From NCBI GenBank assembly GCA_018136815.1, contig CM030933.1, positions 1 to 64,000 on the forward strand: a stretch of 64,000 nucleotides of DNA, in the 5' to 3' direction. The DNA comes from Isochrysis galbana (lineage: Eukaryota; Haptophyta; Isochrysidales; Isochrysidaceae). Both the position numbers and the translations under genes were made by a program. The first letter of the stretch is position 1. Every line of letters starts with the position of its first letter. Positions 54,686-64,000 of the stretch are shown in pieces. The notes under the pieces were generated by a model. That model saw only the letters and a program-made list of their open reading frames with translations. It was not told where the DNA came from and searched no databases.

Positions 54686-57226
54686 AGAACGACCATCGTG
54701 CGGAGGCGGCGGTGGACTTCTGGGTCGTTACCACACTCGCCACTGCCGCCTTCACAGAGAAAACGAATGTACGGTTGGCAAACGACGGGGTTATGAGCTC
54801 CGTCGCCCGTGCCATACTTCCACAGGTCTGCCTCGGGCGTACCAGATGGGGCCCGGGGACGAAAGGCGCAGTACGCGCAGCCGTTGGCGTCGGTCCACTC
54901 CTTGACGTCGCGGTCTAGGTCGTCGAGACGCGGCGCCGTCATGGTGGCATCGGAGGGACGGCAGCGCGTGAGCGCATCGCGAAGGGCCGGGTGACCAGCG
55001 TAACGAGAAATTTGCCAGAAGCGGGCTCGAGCTCGAGACCAGCTACCTGGATCCCATTCCGAGAGGCCCGAATCGGCCGGAAGCCCAAGGCCGTTCGGAG
55101 GGGGATCACATTGGCGACGAGAAGACGTGCTTTTGCCGAGAGGACGGTCAAGAAGTGCGTCCGGTAACGGAGACGATGCGGAGTAATTCGTAGGCGGAGG
55201 CGGAGCCCGACGATTGTCAGCGCCAGTCGCCTTGCGGTTCGAGTTGTTGTTTTGCGATTTTAATGCCTCGGTCACCGCCGCTTGGACGGCGGCGACCATC
55301 GAAGCCGTAGTGTCCGCGGGGTTGGAGGCAGCCTTAGCAACCTTGGCGGTTTTGGTGGACTTGGAAGTAGTCGCCGGCGGCGTCACGGCGGCGACCGTGA
55401 CCGACGTTTGTTGTTGGCCAGCACGGGACTGTTCGTACGGGCTCAAGTAGCGTTGGCAGAGGTTGACGCACGAAAGGGCCGAACGAGGAAGCTCGTGGTT
55501 CTCGACGCGGAAGCGAGTCTTTGCAAGATACTCGCCGAACTTGGTCGCGTTATCCACGCCGCGAGCCGCGTCGACCTTGTCGTTCCGAATGATGGACTCG
55601 AATCGTTGATTGATATCGTGCGACATGTTCGGGTGGTCCCAGACTGTCGTGGCATCCACCTTCGCGTCACCCATCTTGCGGACGTACGCGCGCACCAAAT
55701 TCTTGGATAACTCTAAGAGATCGGAGCCGGCCTCACGAGCTACGAGCCGGTCCCACTCCATGGAGGCGGAGTCTTTGGCGAAGCCAGGCACGTTGGCCGC
55801 GAAAGTGGCGTCGCACTTGCGGAGAAGCACGTCGCAGGCCAGCGCGGGGTTGAGAGAGAGGACCGGGTCTTCGCGAGATCGAGGAGGAAGGCGTAAATCC
55901 TTTGGTTGCCGGTGGTGCACAAGTTGGCGGCCGCTAGTAAGGATGTAAAGATTTCGCGGTGGTCGCAGCCGAGCGAGAGGGCGCGCTCGAGCGGCTTGAT
56001 GAAGGACAGACGAAAATCGTTCCAAGAGGTGGCCGCTGTCTGGACGTTGTCCGAGGCCAGGCCCTTGGGGAACTTGATCTCGGAAAGCTCTTTGCCCATT
56101 CGGACTTGGTGATGGAGGGTGCGGTCGAGGAAGAAGCGGCTCCGAGCCCCTTGGTCACGTGCTCCTTCTCGAAAAACACGCGGTAGTGCCAAACATTGCC
56201 GGCCCGAGAGAGGCCGCCGTTGAGAATGGCGTGGATGAGCTCGAAATCGTCGGACTTCCTGTAGAGAGAGGCTACCTCGTAGGCGGCATCCTCAAACAGT
56301 TGGTCCCACGAGGCTAGGATGACCTCTCGCTCAGAAACATCACCGGCGAGGCTTGGATCGACGGGATGGCGCCGAGCCGCCGGATTTGGAAGCGAGCGGA
56401 GGCCCGCGACGGTGGGTGGAGGTTGGGGATCAGAAACGGGCTTGGCGGGTGAGACAGGAACAGGCGTATTGGGTTCGGGATCGGAAATCGGATTCGGCGG
56501 AACGGAGAACGGCGCGGCGGGCAAAGATGAGAAGGGAACTTGACCGAGGCAGGGGGAGCACCAATGGAGTTGTCTCCTTCTTCCACAAGCGGGGGCGAAG
56601 TTTCGACTCGAGACGAAGTCGTAGTGCCCGCTTGGCCCTGTAGAATGTGAGTATCGCGTTGAAGGTAGACCCCACCTCTCGCTGAAATTCTTCGTGGCGC
56701 TGGGCGGCTTGGAGGGTAGAGGACTCGAGCGGTCGACAGCGCCGCGGAGAGCCTCGATCGGACTTGTTGGTCCATGATTGGGCGGCGCCGACGGTGGCGG
56801 TCGGAGGTGGAACGAAGTTACGTTGGGGTACATACGTCGACGACGGGGGTGGAACAAACTCTTCATATGGTGGGGGCTCGAAAGGAGGGAGGGACCGGAC
56901 GGAATCCACATCATCTTCAGCACCAACCACAGAGGGATTGAGAGAGGAATGAACACTTGGCAAAGGATCAGCAAAAGAAAGGAGAGGAAAGGCCGCCGGT
57001 GGAGCAACAGACGAGGTTAGAGGACCCATTCCAGCTCCAGTTGACGGGTGTGAGTAGAGGCCCGCGGAGGCGGCGGAACTTCGACCGTCGGCGCGGAGGC
57101 GAGAGCAGGGGGGAACTGGCTCGGAAGGCTCTCTTTTGAAGAAGGGAGGGTCCCAGAGGCTCTCTTCCCCAGGAGACTTCGACCCAAACGGTTCGGGAAG
57201 AGGAAGAAGAAGAGACGGGCTCATGA
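54670..57226 (-). pseudogene. gag of B, small frameshifts, 5' truncated
   Basis: Pieces in order: a Ser/Pro-rich N-terminus with PPFEPPPYEEFVPPPSSTY (about 56790-56900); a coiled stretch around LQAAQRHEEFQREVGSTFN; a capsid-like core (FELIHAILNGGLSRAGNVWHY through SCVNLCQRYLSPYEQ); a Lys/Ala linker; and a C-terminus with CX2CX24HX4C. Compared with B', one base is missing near 56152 and one near 55875, and others occur near the N-terminus. The last 310 codons or so, ending at the TAG, are in one frame. The 5' end is lost in the gap. One-base losses could be consensus errors. Confidence 0.85.
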
Positions 57227-57326
57227 NNNNNNNNNNNNNNNNNNNNNNNNNNNNNNNNNNNNNNNNNNNNNNNNNNNNNNNNNNNNNNNNNNNNNNNNNN
57301 NNNNNNNNNNNNNNNNNNNNNNNNNN
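57227..57326. other. Assembly gap (100 N)
   Basis: Lies inside gag of B. The missing N-terminal gag and 5' LTR of B (at least about 1.5 kb expected) must be in it or absent. Confidence 0.95.
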
Positions 57327-57471
57327 CCGTAGTCGAGCCAGAGTTCCAGATACCACTCATGCTTACAAGCCGAATTGCTCCACGATCTCTGTGCGCTGAG
57401 CCGGCAGGTGTGCATACGAGCAGGGCGTGTACGCCCAGCACCGCCTCGAGCCATAGCAACAAACGGAGCAT
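57327..57471 (-). CDS. Possible host first exon encoding a signal peptide, cut by gap
   Basis: From an ATG at 57471 the minus strand reads MLRLLLWLEAVLGVHALLV, then an Ala-rich cleavage-like site and RGAIRLVSMSGIWNSGSTT, up to the gap edge. A hydrophobic leader followed by a soluble-looking stretch suggests the start of a secreted or membrane protein. No family was recognised, and the frame is short, so this remains tentative. Confidence 0.3.
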
Positions 57472-58160
57472 TCTGAGAGGGCAATAGGGAAGAACGGTGA
57501 CGCGGGGGGTGGGGGCAAGGAAGGGGGCAGGGAGGAGGGGGACGGGGCGACAGAGGACGGCCGGCAACCCCCGTGGAATTAAACCGCTGCCTCGTCTTCC
57601 TCTCTCAGTGAATACGCACATTTAGAGTAGAAATATCCGAGACCTTTCTACATTTAATTCTACTAAACTCTACTCCTACTCTAAAGGAAATGTCAGGCTA
57701 GATACTCCTAGCCCTCTTCTACATGAGCTTATCGCTGCCAACCCGCTGCACAACTGAAAGTACTTGTAGTGGTGCGCTTGGCAAAACGCCATTCGATCGG
57801 CTTCTGTACTCATCTCATCCCCCTCCTTTCTTAGTATAGTAACAGCAACAGCTGCAGTTGCAGTTGCAGTGTTGCAGTAGCACTAGCACTAGTACCGTGC
57901 ATAGTCCTTTGCACTCATCTCTCGCGGCCCCTCGTTCACGTTCATTATCATGAAGCGCAGAAGTAGAGTGTTACAGATGGCCCCCCATCGTCTCTACATG
58001 TCTCCCTCTCTTTGCTCTTGCTCTTTGTCTCCTACTAAAGTAGTAGGGTAGATCCTCTTCCCTCTTCGCCCCCGGTGTCAGTGACTCCCACGGCTGGCGG
58101 CCCCACTCTCCCTCGAACGAGGTAGAGTAGCAGTGGGACTCGTCGTCACTGAGGGCGCTC
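57472..58160. other. Host spacer between B and B', no gene recognised
   Basis: G-rich at about 57500-57555, then lower GC with TAGAGTAG-type and CAGTTGCAGTTG-type simple repeats (about 57620-57895). The 5 bases before the B' LTR are CGCTC. Confidence 0.4.
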
Positions 58161-59537
58161 TGTTGTATCCTGCCCATCTGAAGGCTGTAGGCATGAATAT
58201 TCGTGTAAGGTGCGCGCTCACAATTACAATTGAACAGTTCCCCGTGTTGCCACTGACGCACAAGACACACAGATTCGGATTCCCCATGGTCTCAAGTCCA
58301 GGTTTGCAGTTTTGGTCTCGAAATTGCGATTCGAATTTTGTTTTTGCTGTTACTATAATTGTTGGCTCGTTTAAGGTAATAAACCGGCATGACTTCGACT
58401 TCTCGTTCTGCAGTCGCTCTGCGAGACTCTCTCTCTCTCTCTCTCCGTCCGCCTCTCCTCGGCCGACGGCAGAAGATTCGTCCAAAACATTCTCCGGTCC
58501 CAAGATATCTCGTGGGGGTCTCTCCGCGCTCCGCGAGGGAAAGGACGCGATCTCGCTCCGAGATCGGCCTCGCGCCCTCCCACGCTGCCCCGCCGTGCCC
58601 TCGGTCCCTCGCCCCCCCCCGCGGCAGGTTCTTTCCCTCGGCGTGCCGTCCGTCGCCTCCGGCCGTTATATTAATCCCCCCCCCGCGCGAGGTTCTCTTC
58701 TCCCCGCGCGCGGTTCGTTTCCTCCGGCCGTCGTTGTTCCCCCCCTCGCTTCGATTCCTCTCGCGTTCCTTCGATGATTGCCTCCATCTCGTCCGTTCTT
58801 CTTCGCGATCTCGCGGAGGGGGCACCGACGTTTAATGTTAGTTTCGTCGCGGTTTCGATGAAAGAAAGGAGAACGAATGGCACGCGCCTCGCGCCTCGCG
58901 TCTTGTTTCGTCGCCCCTTGCTCGTCGCTTGTCTAGAAGGTCTCTCCGCACATCGCCTTCTCCCCCGCGCGAGTTTGGATCTCTCCTCGACCCTCCGCGT
59001 TGGCTTCAGCGGACGAGTTCCACTTTAACGATAGTTCGAACCCTTCGTGGCGTAGTTATGCGCTCTCTTTCCGTATATCTTCGCGCATGACGAGCGATCG
59101 CGACTTCAGCCTTCGCCGCGCGGGAGGGTTTGTTTATCGTATGATTCCGGAGTGTTTACGTTAGTTTTCTGAGCCCAAGGACTTTGGTTTTTGGTTTCTT
59201 GTGAGTGATTTTTGTAGCAACTTCGTCGAGTCCCACCGTGTTCCCAAGCGAGTCCCCCCGAGTTCCCGAGTCTATACCCCGAGTCAACGAGTCAATACAA
59301 GTCAAGCACGCGCCTGAGCCACCCCCAGTCGCCTGCCACCACCTCCCACAAGCCTCCTTCCGCACTTCCGCGCCCACCGTGCTCCGTGCGTGCGTCGTGC
59401 GTCGTGCGTCGATCACCATGCCCGTAGTCAACCCCGAGGAAAGCTCCATGAGCTCCCCACAAGAACCGCGTTCCGCGCTAGCTGCCGGCGCGCCCTCGCA
59501 GGCAATCTCCAAGAGTGAGATCAGCCTTGCTCTGACA
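58161..59537 (+). repeat. 5' LTR of B'
   Basis: Runs from TGTTGTATCC to CTCTGACA and matches 44809-46207 reversed. It contains TATA-like TTATATTAAT near 58665 and AATAAA at 58378-58383; their roles are not shown. An ATG-started frame from about 59418 (MPVVNPEESS) crosses the LTR end into the interior. Confidence 0.9.
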
Positions 59538-59548
59538 AGCACAAAATC
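59538..59548 (+). promoter_or_regulatory. Primer binding site region of B'
   Basis: AGCACAAAATC begins at the first base after the LTR, in the position of a PBS but not of TGG type. It is complementary to the sense sequence at 46316-46326 in B. Confidence 0.6.
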
Positions 59549-59576
59549 TTCGCTCGCGCCTTCGGCTCCGGTCGCC

Positions 59577-62187
59577 ATGTCGAGTTCTCCCATTGAGAAA
59601 TCTTCATTGTCCCCGCGTCATGAGCCCGTCTCTTCTTTTCGGTTCTCGAATCGTACGGGTCGAAGTCCCCCGGGGAAGAGAGCCTCGTGGGTCCCCTCCC
59701 TTCTTCAAAAGAGAGTCTTTCCGAGCCAGTTCTCCCCTCCTCTCGCCTCTCCGCGCCGACGGTCGAAGTTCCGCCGCCTCCGCGGCCTCTACTCACACCC
59801 CGTCAACTGGAGCTGGAATGGGTCCTCTCGCCTCGTCCGTTGCTCCACCGGCGGCCTTTCCTCTCCTTTCTTTTGCTGATCCTTTGCCAAGTATTCCTTC
59901 CTCTCTCAATCCCTCTGTGGTTGGTGCTGAAGATGATGTGGGTTCCGTCCGGTCCCTCCCTCCTTTCGAGCCCCCACCATATGAAGAGTTTGTTCCACCC
60001 CCGTCGTCGACGTACTCGTACCCCAAACGTAACTTCGTTCCACCTCCGACCGCCACCGTCGGCGCCGCCCAAATCATGGACCAACAAGTCCAGATTGAGG
60101 CTCTCCGCGGCGCTGTCGACCGCCTCGAGTCCTCTACCCTCCAAGCCGCCCAACGCCACGAAGAATTTCAACGGGAGGTGGGGTCTACCTTCAACACGAT
60201 ACTCAACATTCTACAAGGCCAAGCGGGCACTACGACTTCGTCTCGAGTCGAAACCTCGCCACCGCTTGTGGAAGAAGGAGACAACTCCATTGGTGCCCCT
60301 CCGGCCTCGGTTAAGTTCCCTTCTCAACCTTTGCCCGCCGCGCCGTTCTCCGTTCCGCCGAATTCGATTTCCGATCCCGGACCCAATACGCCTGTTCCTG
60401 TCCCGTCTGCCAAGCCTGTTTCTGATCCCCAACCTCCACCCACCGTCGCGGGCCTCCGCTCGCTTCCAAATCCGGCGGCTCGGCGCCATCCCGTCGATCC
60501 AAGCCTCGCCGGTGATGCTTCTGAGCGAGAGGTCATCCTAGCCTCGTGGGCCAACTGTTTGAGGATGCCGCCTACGAGGTAGCCTCTCTCTACAGGAAGT
60601 CCGACGATTTCGAGCTCATCCACGCCATTCTCAACGGCGGCCTCTCTCGAGCCGGCAATGTTTGGCACTACCGCGTGTTTTTCGAGAAGGAGCACGTGAC
60701 CAAGTGGGCTCGGAGCCGCTTCTTCCTCGACCGCACCCTCCATCACCAAGTCCGAATGGGCAAAGAGCTTTCCGAGATCAAGTTCCCGAAGGGCCTGGCC
60801 TCGGACAACGTCCAGACAGCGGCCACCTCCTGGAATGATTTTCGTCTGTCCTTCATCAAGCCGCTCGAGCGCGCCCTCTCGCTCGGCTGCGACCACCGTG
60901 AAATCTTTACATCCTTGCTAGCGGCCGCCAACTTGTGCACCACCGGCAACCAAAGGATCTACGCCTTCCTCCTCGATCTCGCCGAAGACCCGGTCCTCTC
61001 TCTCAACCCCGCGCTGGCCTGCGACGTGCTTCTCCGCAAGTGCGACGCCACCTTCGCGGCCAACGTGCCCGGCTTCGCCAAAGACTCCGCCTCCATGGAG
61101 TGGGACAGGCTCGTAGCCCGTGAAGCCGGCTCCGATCTCTTAGAGTTATCCAAGAATTTGGTGCGCGCGTACGTCCGCAAGATGGGTGACGCGAAGGTGG
61201 ATGCCACGACGGTCTGGGACCACCCAAACATGTCGCACGATATCAATCAACGATTCGAGTCCATCATCCGGAACGACAAGGTCGACGCGGCTCGCGGCGT
61301 GGATAACGCGACCAAGTTCGGCGAGTGTCTTGCAAAGACTCGCTTCCGCGTCGAGAACCACGAGCTCCCTCGTTCGGCCCTTTCGTGCGTCAACCTCTGC
61401 CAGCGCTACCTGAGCCCGTACGAACAAGCCCGCGCTGGCCAACAACAAGCGTCGGTCACCACGGTCGCCGCCGTGACGCCGCCGGCGACTACTTCCAAGC
61501 CCACCAAGACCGCCAAGGTTGCTAAGGCTGCCTCTAACCCCGTGGACACTACGGCTTCGATGGTCGCCGCCGTCCAAGCGGCGGTGGCCGAGGCATTAAA
61601 ATCGCAAAACAACAACTCGAACCGCAAGACGACTGGCGCTGACAATCGTCGGGCTCCTCCTCCACCTACGAATTACTCCGCATCGTCTCCGCTACCGGAC
61701 GCACTTCTTGACCGTCCCTCGGCAAAAGCACGTCTTCTCGTCGCCAATGTGACCCCCTCCGAACGGCCTTGGGCTTCCGGCCGATTCGGGCCTCTCGGAA
61801 TGGGATCCAGGTAGCTGGTCTCGAGCGCGAGCCCGCTTCTGGCAAATTTCTCGTTACGCGGGTCACCCGGCCCTTCGCGCTGCGCTCACGCGCTGCCGCC
61901 CCTCCGATGCCACCATGACGGCGCCGCGTCTCGACGACTTAGACCGCGACGTCAAGGAGTGGACCGACGCCAACGGCTGCGCGTACTGCGCCTTTCGTCC
62001 CCGGGCTCCATCTGGTACGCCCGAGGCAGACCTGTGGAAGTATGGCACGGGCGACGGAGCTCATAACCCCGTCGTTTGCCAACCGTACATTCGTTTTCTC
62101 TGCGAAGGCGGCAGTGGCGAGTGTGGTAACGACCCAGAAGTCCACCGCCGCCTCCGCACGATGGTTGTTCTCCGTCCGGCCCAGTAG
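59577..62187 (+). pseudogene. gag of B', frameshifted
   Basis: Three main frame segments: about 59593-60582 (Pro-rich N-terminus and a coiled EFQREVGSTF stretch), about 60546-61814 (capsid-like core through ADNRRAPPPPTNY), and about 61860-62187 (C-terminal CX2CX24HX4C region, ending in TAG at 62185-62187). Breaks near 60550 and 61730 are single-base changes relative to B. The start is unclear: ATG at 59577, or the upstream LTR-internal ATG at 59418 in the same frame. The gene would supply capsid and nucleocapsid. Confidence 0.85.
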
Positions 62188-64000
62188 GTCGCCGGCGGGG
62201 CCCACGTCCGCGCTGTTACCCCGCTACCAGTCCAGGGTAGTGGGCCTGAACGCCACCCACCAAAAGATCGTATTACGCTACGGCCGAGTACTTCTACGGC
62301 CCCAACCGGTACCCCAAGATTCCCCAAGTTCCAGACAAGCCCTGCCACCTCCATCCCCCTCTTTCTCCTGCCTCCTCGCCGATTGCCCCTATTTCTCCCA
62401 ATGCCGATAATTCCATCCTGATTCTCGATATCACGCACGAGTCCTCAAAACCAAGTCAACCGTCACCGCCTCTCTATCAACTCAAGCCGCTCAACCGCTA
62501 TCCCACGCCACTCCCCAAGCATCAACAGTCCAAGACCTCACGGTCTGCGAAAATCCAGCCGCCGCAGGCCCAATCCAACCTTCAATCTCTCAAATCAAAT
62601 TTCGCATGTCCGAGCCACAAAACGTCTCCCGAGTACGAGTACGAGTCCAAGTCACGTTCAGAATTACCCTCTTCGTCCTACGCCACCGCGAGCCCATCTA
62701 CGAGTCTGAGCCCAGTCCAGTCATCACCGGTATCACCAGTCTCCATCGCTACGACGATGGAGGCGCAGTTCTCCGGTTCCTCCCCACTTTCTTTCGAGTC
62801 CGAGTCCAAGCCTGTTTTGAGCAAACCCCGTTCTGAGCCATCCGAGTCCGAGTCCGAGTCCGAGTTTACAACGTCACCGAGTCCTACCACGCGGTCGACC
62901 GCAGGATTAACGGAGCTCCAGCCACCCACTGAGCCTCTGACGACCACTCCTTCCGCGGGAGTGTTCACCTTCGGTCCTCCGCGCCCCGAGTCTGAGTCAT
63001 TTGGAACTCCGGTCACGTCCAGAATTCCAACCATACCCGAGCCCCGTTTCACGAGCCACCGCGTATCGAGTCCAAACACAAGCTGACGCCGAAGCCCTCG
63101 ACGACAGCCACTGTGTCCTTGTCCAAGCCACCGTTCGAGTCTCGCCGCAGCCGGCCTGCCACTCCAGCAAGCTGCACGCCGCCGAGCCGATCCCTTCCGT
63201 TTCCGTTCCGAGTCCGAGTCCAATTGCACAAGACAGTGCATCCCGAGCCCGCGTAATCAAGCCCGTCACCGAGTCCGAGATTACGGCCGCACCGAGCCAA
63301 CCGGTGCTGGCCACCGTGCCCCTATTGTCATCACAAGCGTCCGCTTCGTCCTCATCGACGGTTGCGACGCCAGGGGGCTTCACCTTTGGGCCGGCCCCGT
63401 CCGTTCCCATTTCGAAATTAGCCCTGTTTTTGGCGTCCAGCACGCTAGGAACGACGAGTCCGAGTCCGAGCACAAATCAACGTCACCGCGGAGTCCGCGG
63501 TCGACCACCGGCGTTCCCACGCCATCCCATCAGTCAAGAGCCATGGAGGAGCTGGCACAGCCGTCTCCTAGCCTCTCTCAAGTCGCCGAGTCTTCCGAAT
63601 TCGAGTCTGAATCCGCCGTAATTTCAGCGGTCCATGCACCCGCTAGCCCGAGCCAAGTCCTCCGAAGAATGCTTCGCATTGCAGAACCTCTTCGGCCACC
63701 ACCCACACCAGCCGCTGCCGCAGAGCCACCACCCTGGCCTCAGCCTTCCCCGCAGCCGGCTTCTTCGACAGCCACGTCCCTTCTTTCGCCGGCGCCGACC
63801 CCGCCGACGACAGATTGCAACGAAGTCTATGCCTGGCCCGATTCCTCTCCCGACGTGACCATGGAGAGTGACCACAACTCCCTTGCACGTCGAGGAACGG
63901 CCGCCTCCCAAACCGAGCTTCTACGCCCATTGAGCCAGCCCAACCGAGTCTCTAGCCATGTCCTTCATGTCTCTCACCGGTGGTCTCGCGGCCGCGGCGT
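62188..64000 (+). pseudogene. pol leader of B', partial and frameshifted
   Basis: Homologous to the region after the TAG and the Ser/Pro/Glu leader of B pol (MEAQFSGSSPLSF at 62757). A deletion near 62300 (GGCCCCAACC against GGCCTCCAACC in B) shifts the post-TAG frame, and others lie near 63020 and 63430. The window ends before the methyltransferase domain. Confidence 0.8.

Larger units (their letters stand above)
44809..57226 (-). mobile_element. Ty3/gypsy chromovirus B, intact pol, 5' end lost in gap
   Basis: The 3' LTR (44809-46207), PPT, conserved 3' block, a 2544-codon pol frame and a gag with small indels all read on the minus strand. The start of gag and the 5' LTR should lie in the gap at 57227. 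Architecture matches family A, but LTR and protein sequences are clearly different, so this is a sister family. Confidence 0.92.
58161..64000 (+). mobile_element. Ty3/gypsy chromovirus B', 3' part beyond window
   Basis: A plus-strand copy of family B: 5' LTR, PBS, gag, TAG and the start of pol. It lies head-to-head with B, separated by about 0.8 kb plus a gap. Small indels relative to B break gag and the pol leader. The methyltransferase and later domains would lie past 64000. Confidence 0.9.

Overview
The window is nuclear DNA from a GC-rich eukaryote, most likely a unicellular alga. The lineage is an inference; a haptophyte fits best, with dinoflagellates, pelagophytes and other stramenopiles possible. 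The evidence is host genes with short GT-AG introns, eukaryotic families (reticulon, dual-specificity phosphatase, EXD/mut-7-type exonuclease, a secreted coiled-coil membrane protein), very long GA/CT tracts and large chromodomain Ty3/gypsy retrotransposons. Three 100-N gaps (14216-14315, 29687-29786, 57227-57326) mark unresolved joins, all next to retrotransposon copies.

Layout. 630-13841: complete but frameshifted element A1 on the minus strand, followed by an inverted LTR piece and a gap. 14316-20610: host DNA with a dual-specificity phosphatase gene and long microsatellites. 20611-29686: A2, a second minus-strand copy of family A, with an intact PR-RT-RNaseH-IN-chromodomain frame, cut by a gap before gag. 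29787-44808: host DNA with an exonuclease gene (+), a four-exon reticulon-like gene (-), a large coiled-coil membrane protein gene (-), minisatellites and polypurine tracts. 44809-57226: element B (-), with an intact 2544-codon pol frame and a gag with small frameshifts. 58161-64000: B', a copy of family B on the plus strand that leaves the window within pol.

Families A and B share one architecture: LTR (1.3-1.4 kb) - PBS - gag - UAG - pol - conserved 3' block - PPT (GTCGGGGGG) - LTR. In pol, a Ser/Pro/Glu-rich leader is followed by a phage-like SAM-dependent DNA methyltransferase domain, and then by protease, RT, RNase H, DD35E integrase and a C-terminal chromodomain. The element therefore carries both a candidate DNA-methylation writer and a chromatin reader.

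Four further features appear in both families. Gag and pol lie in the same frame, separated by a single TAG with conserved 3' context, which suggests stop-codon readthrough. The site just after the 5' LTR is not a TGG-type tRNA PBS but an 11-mer, AGCACRAAATC. Its exact complement lies upstream of the 3' PPT, and the pair covaries between A and B. A second copy of the PPT core sits inside the methyltransferase coding region. The Gag C-terminus has an expanded zinc-knuckle-like CX2CX24HX4C pattern.
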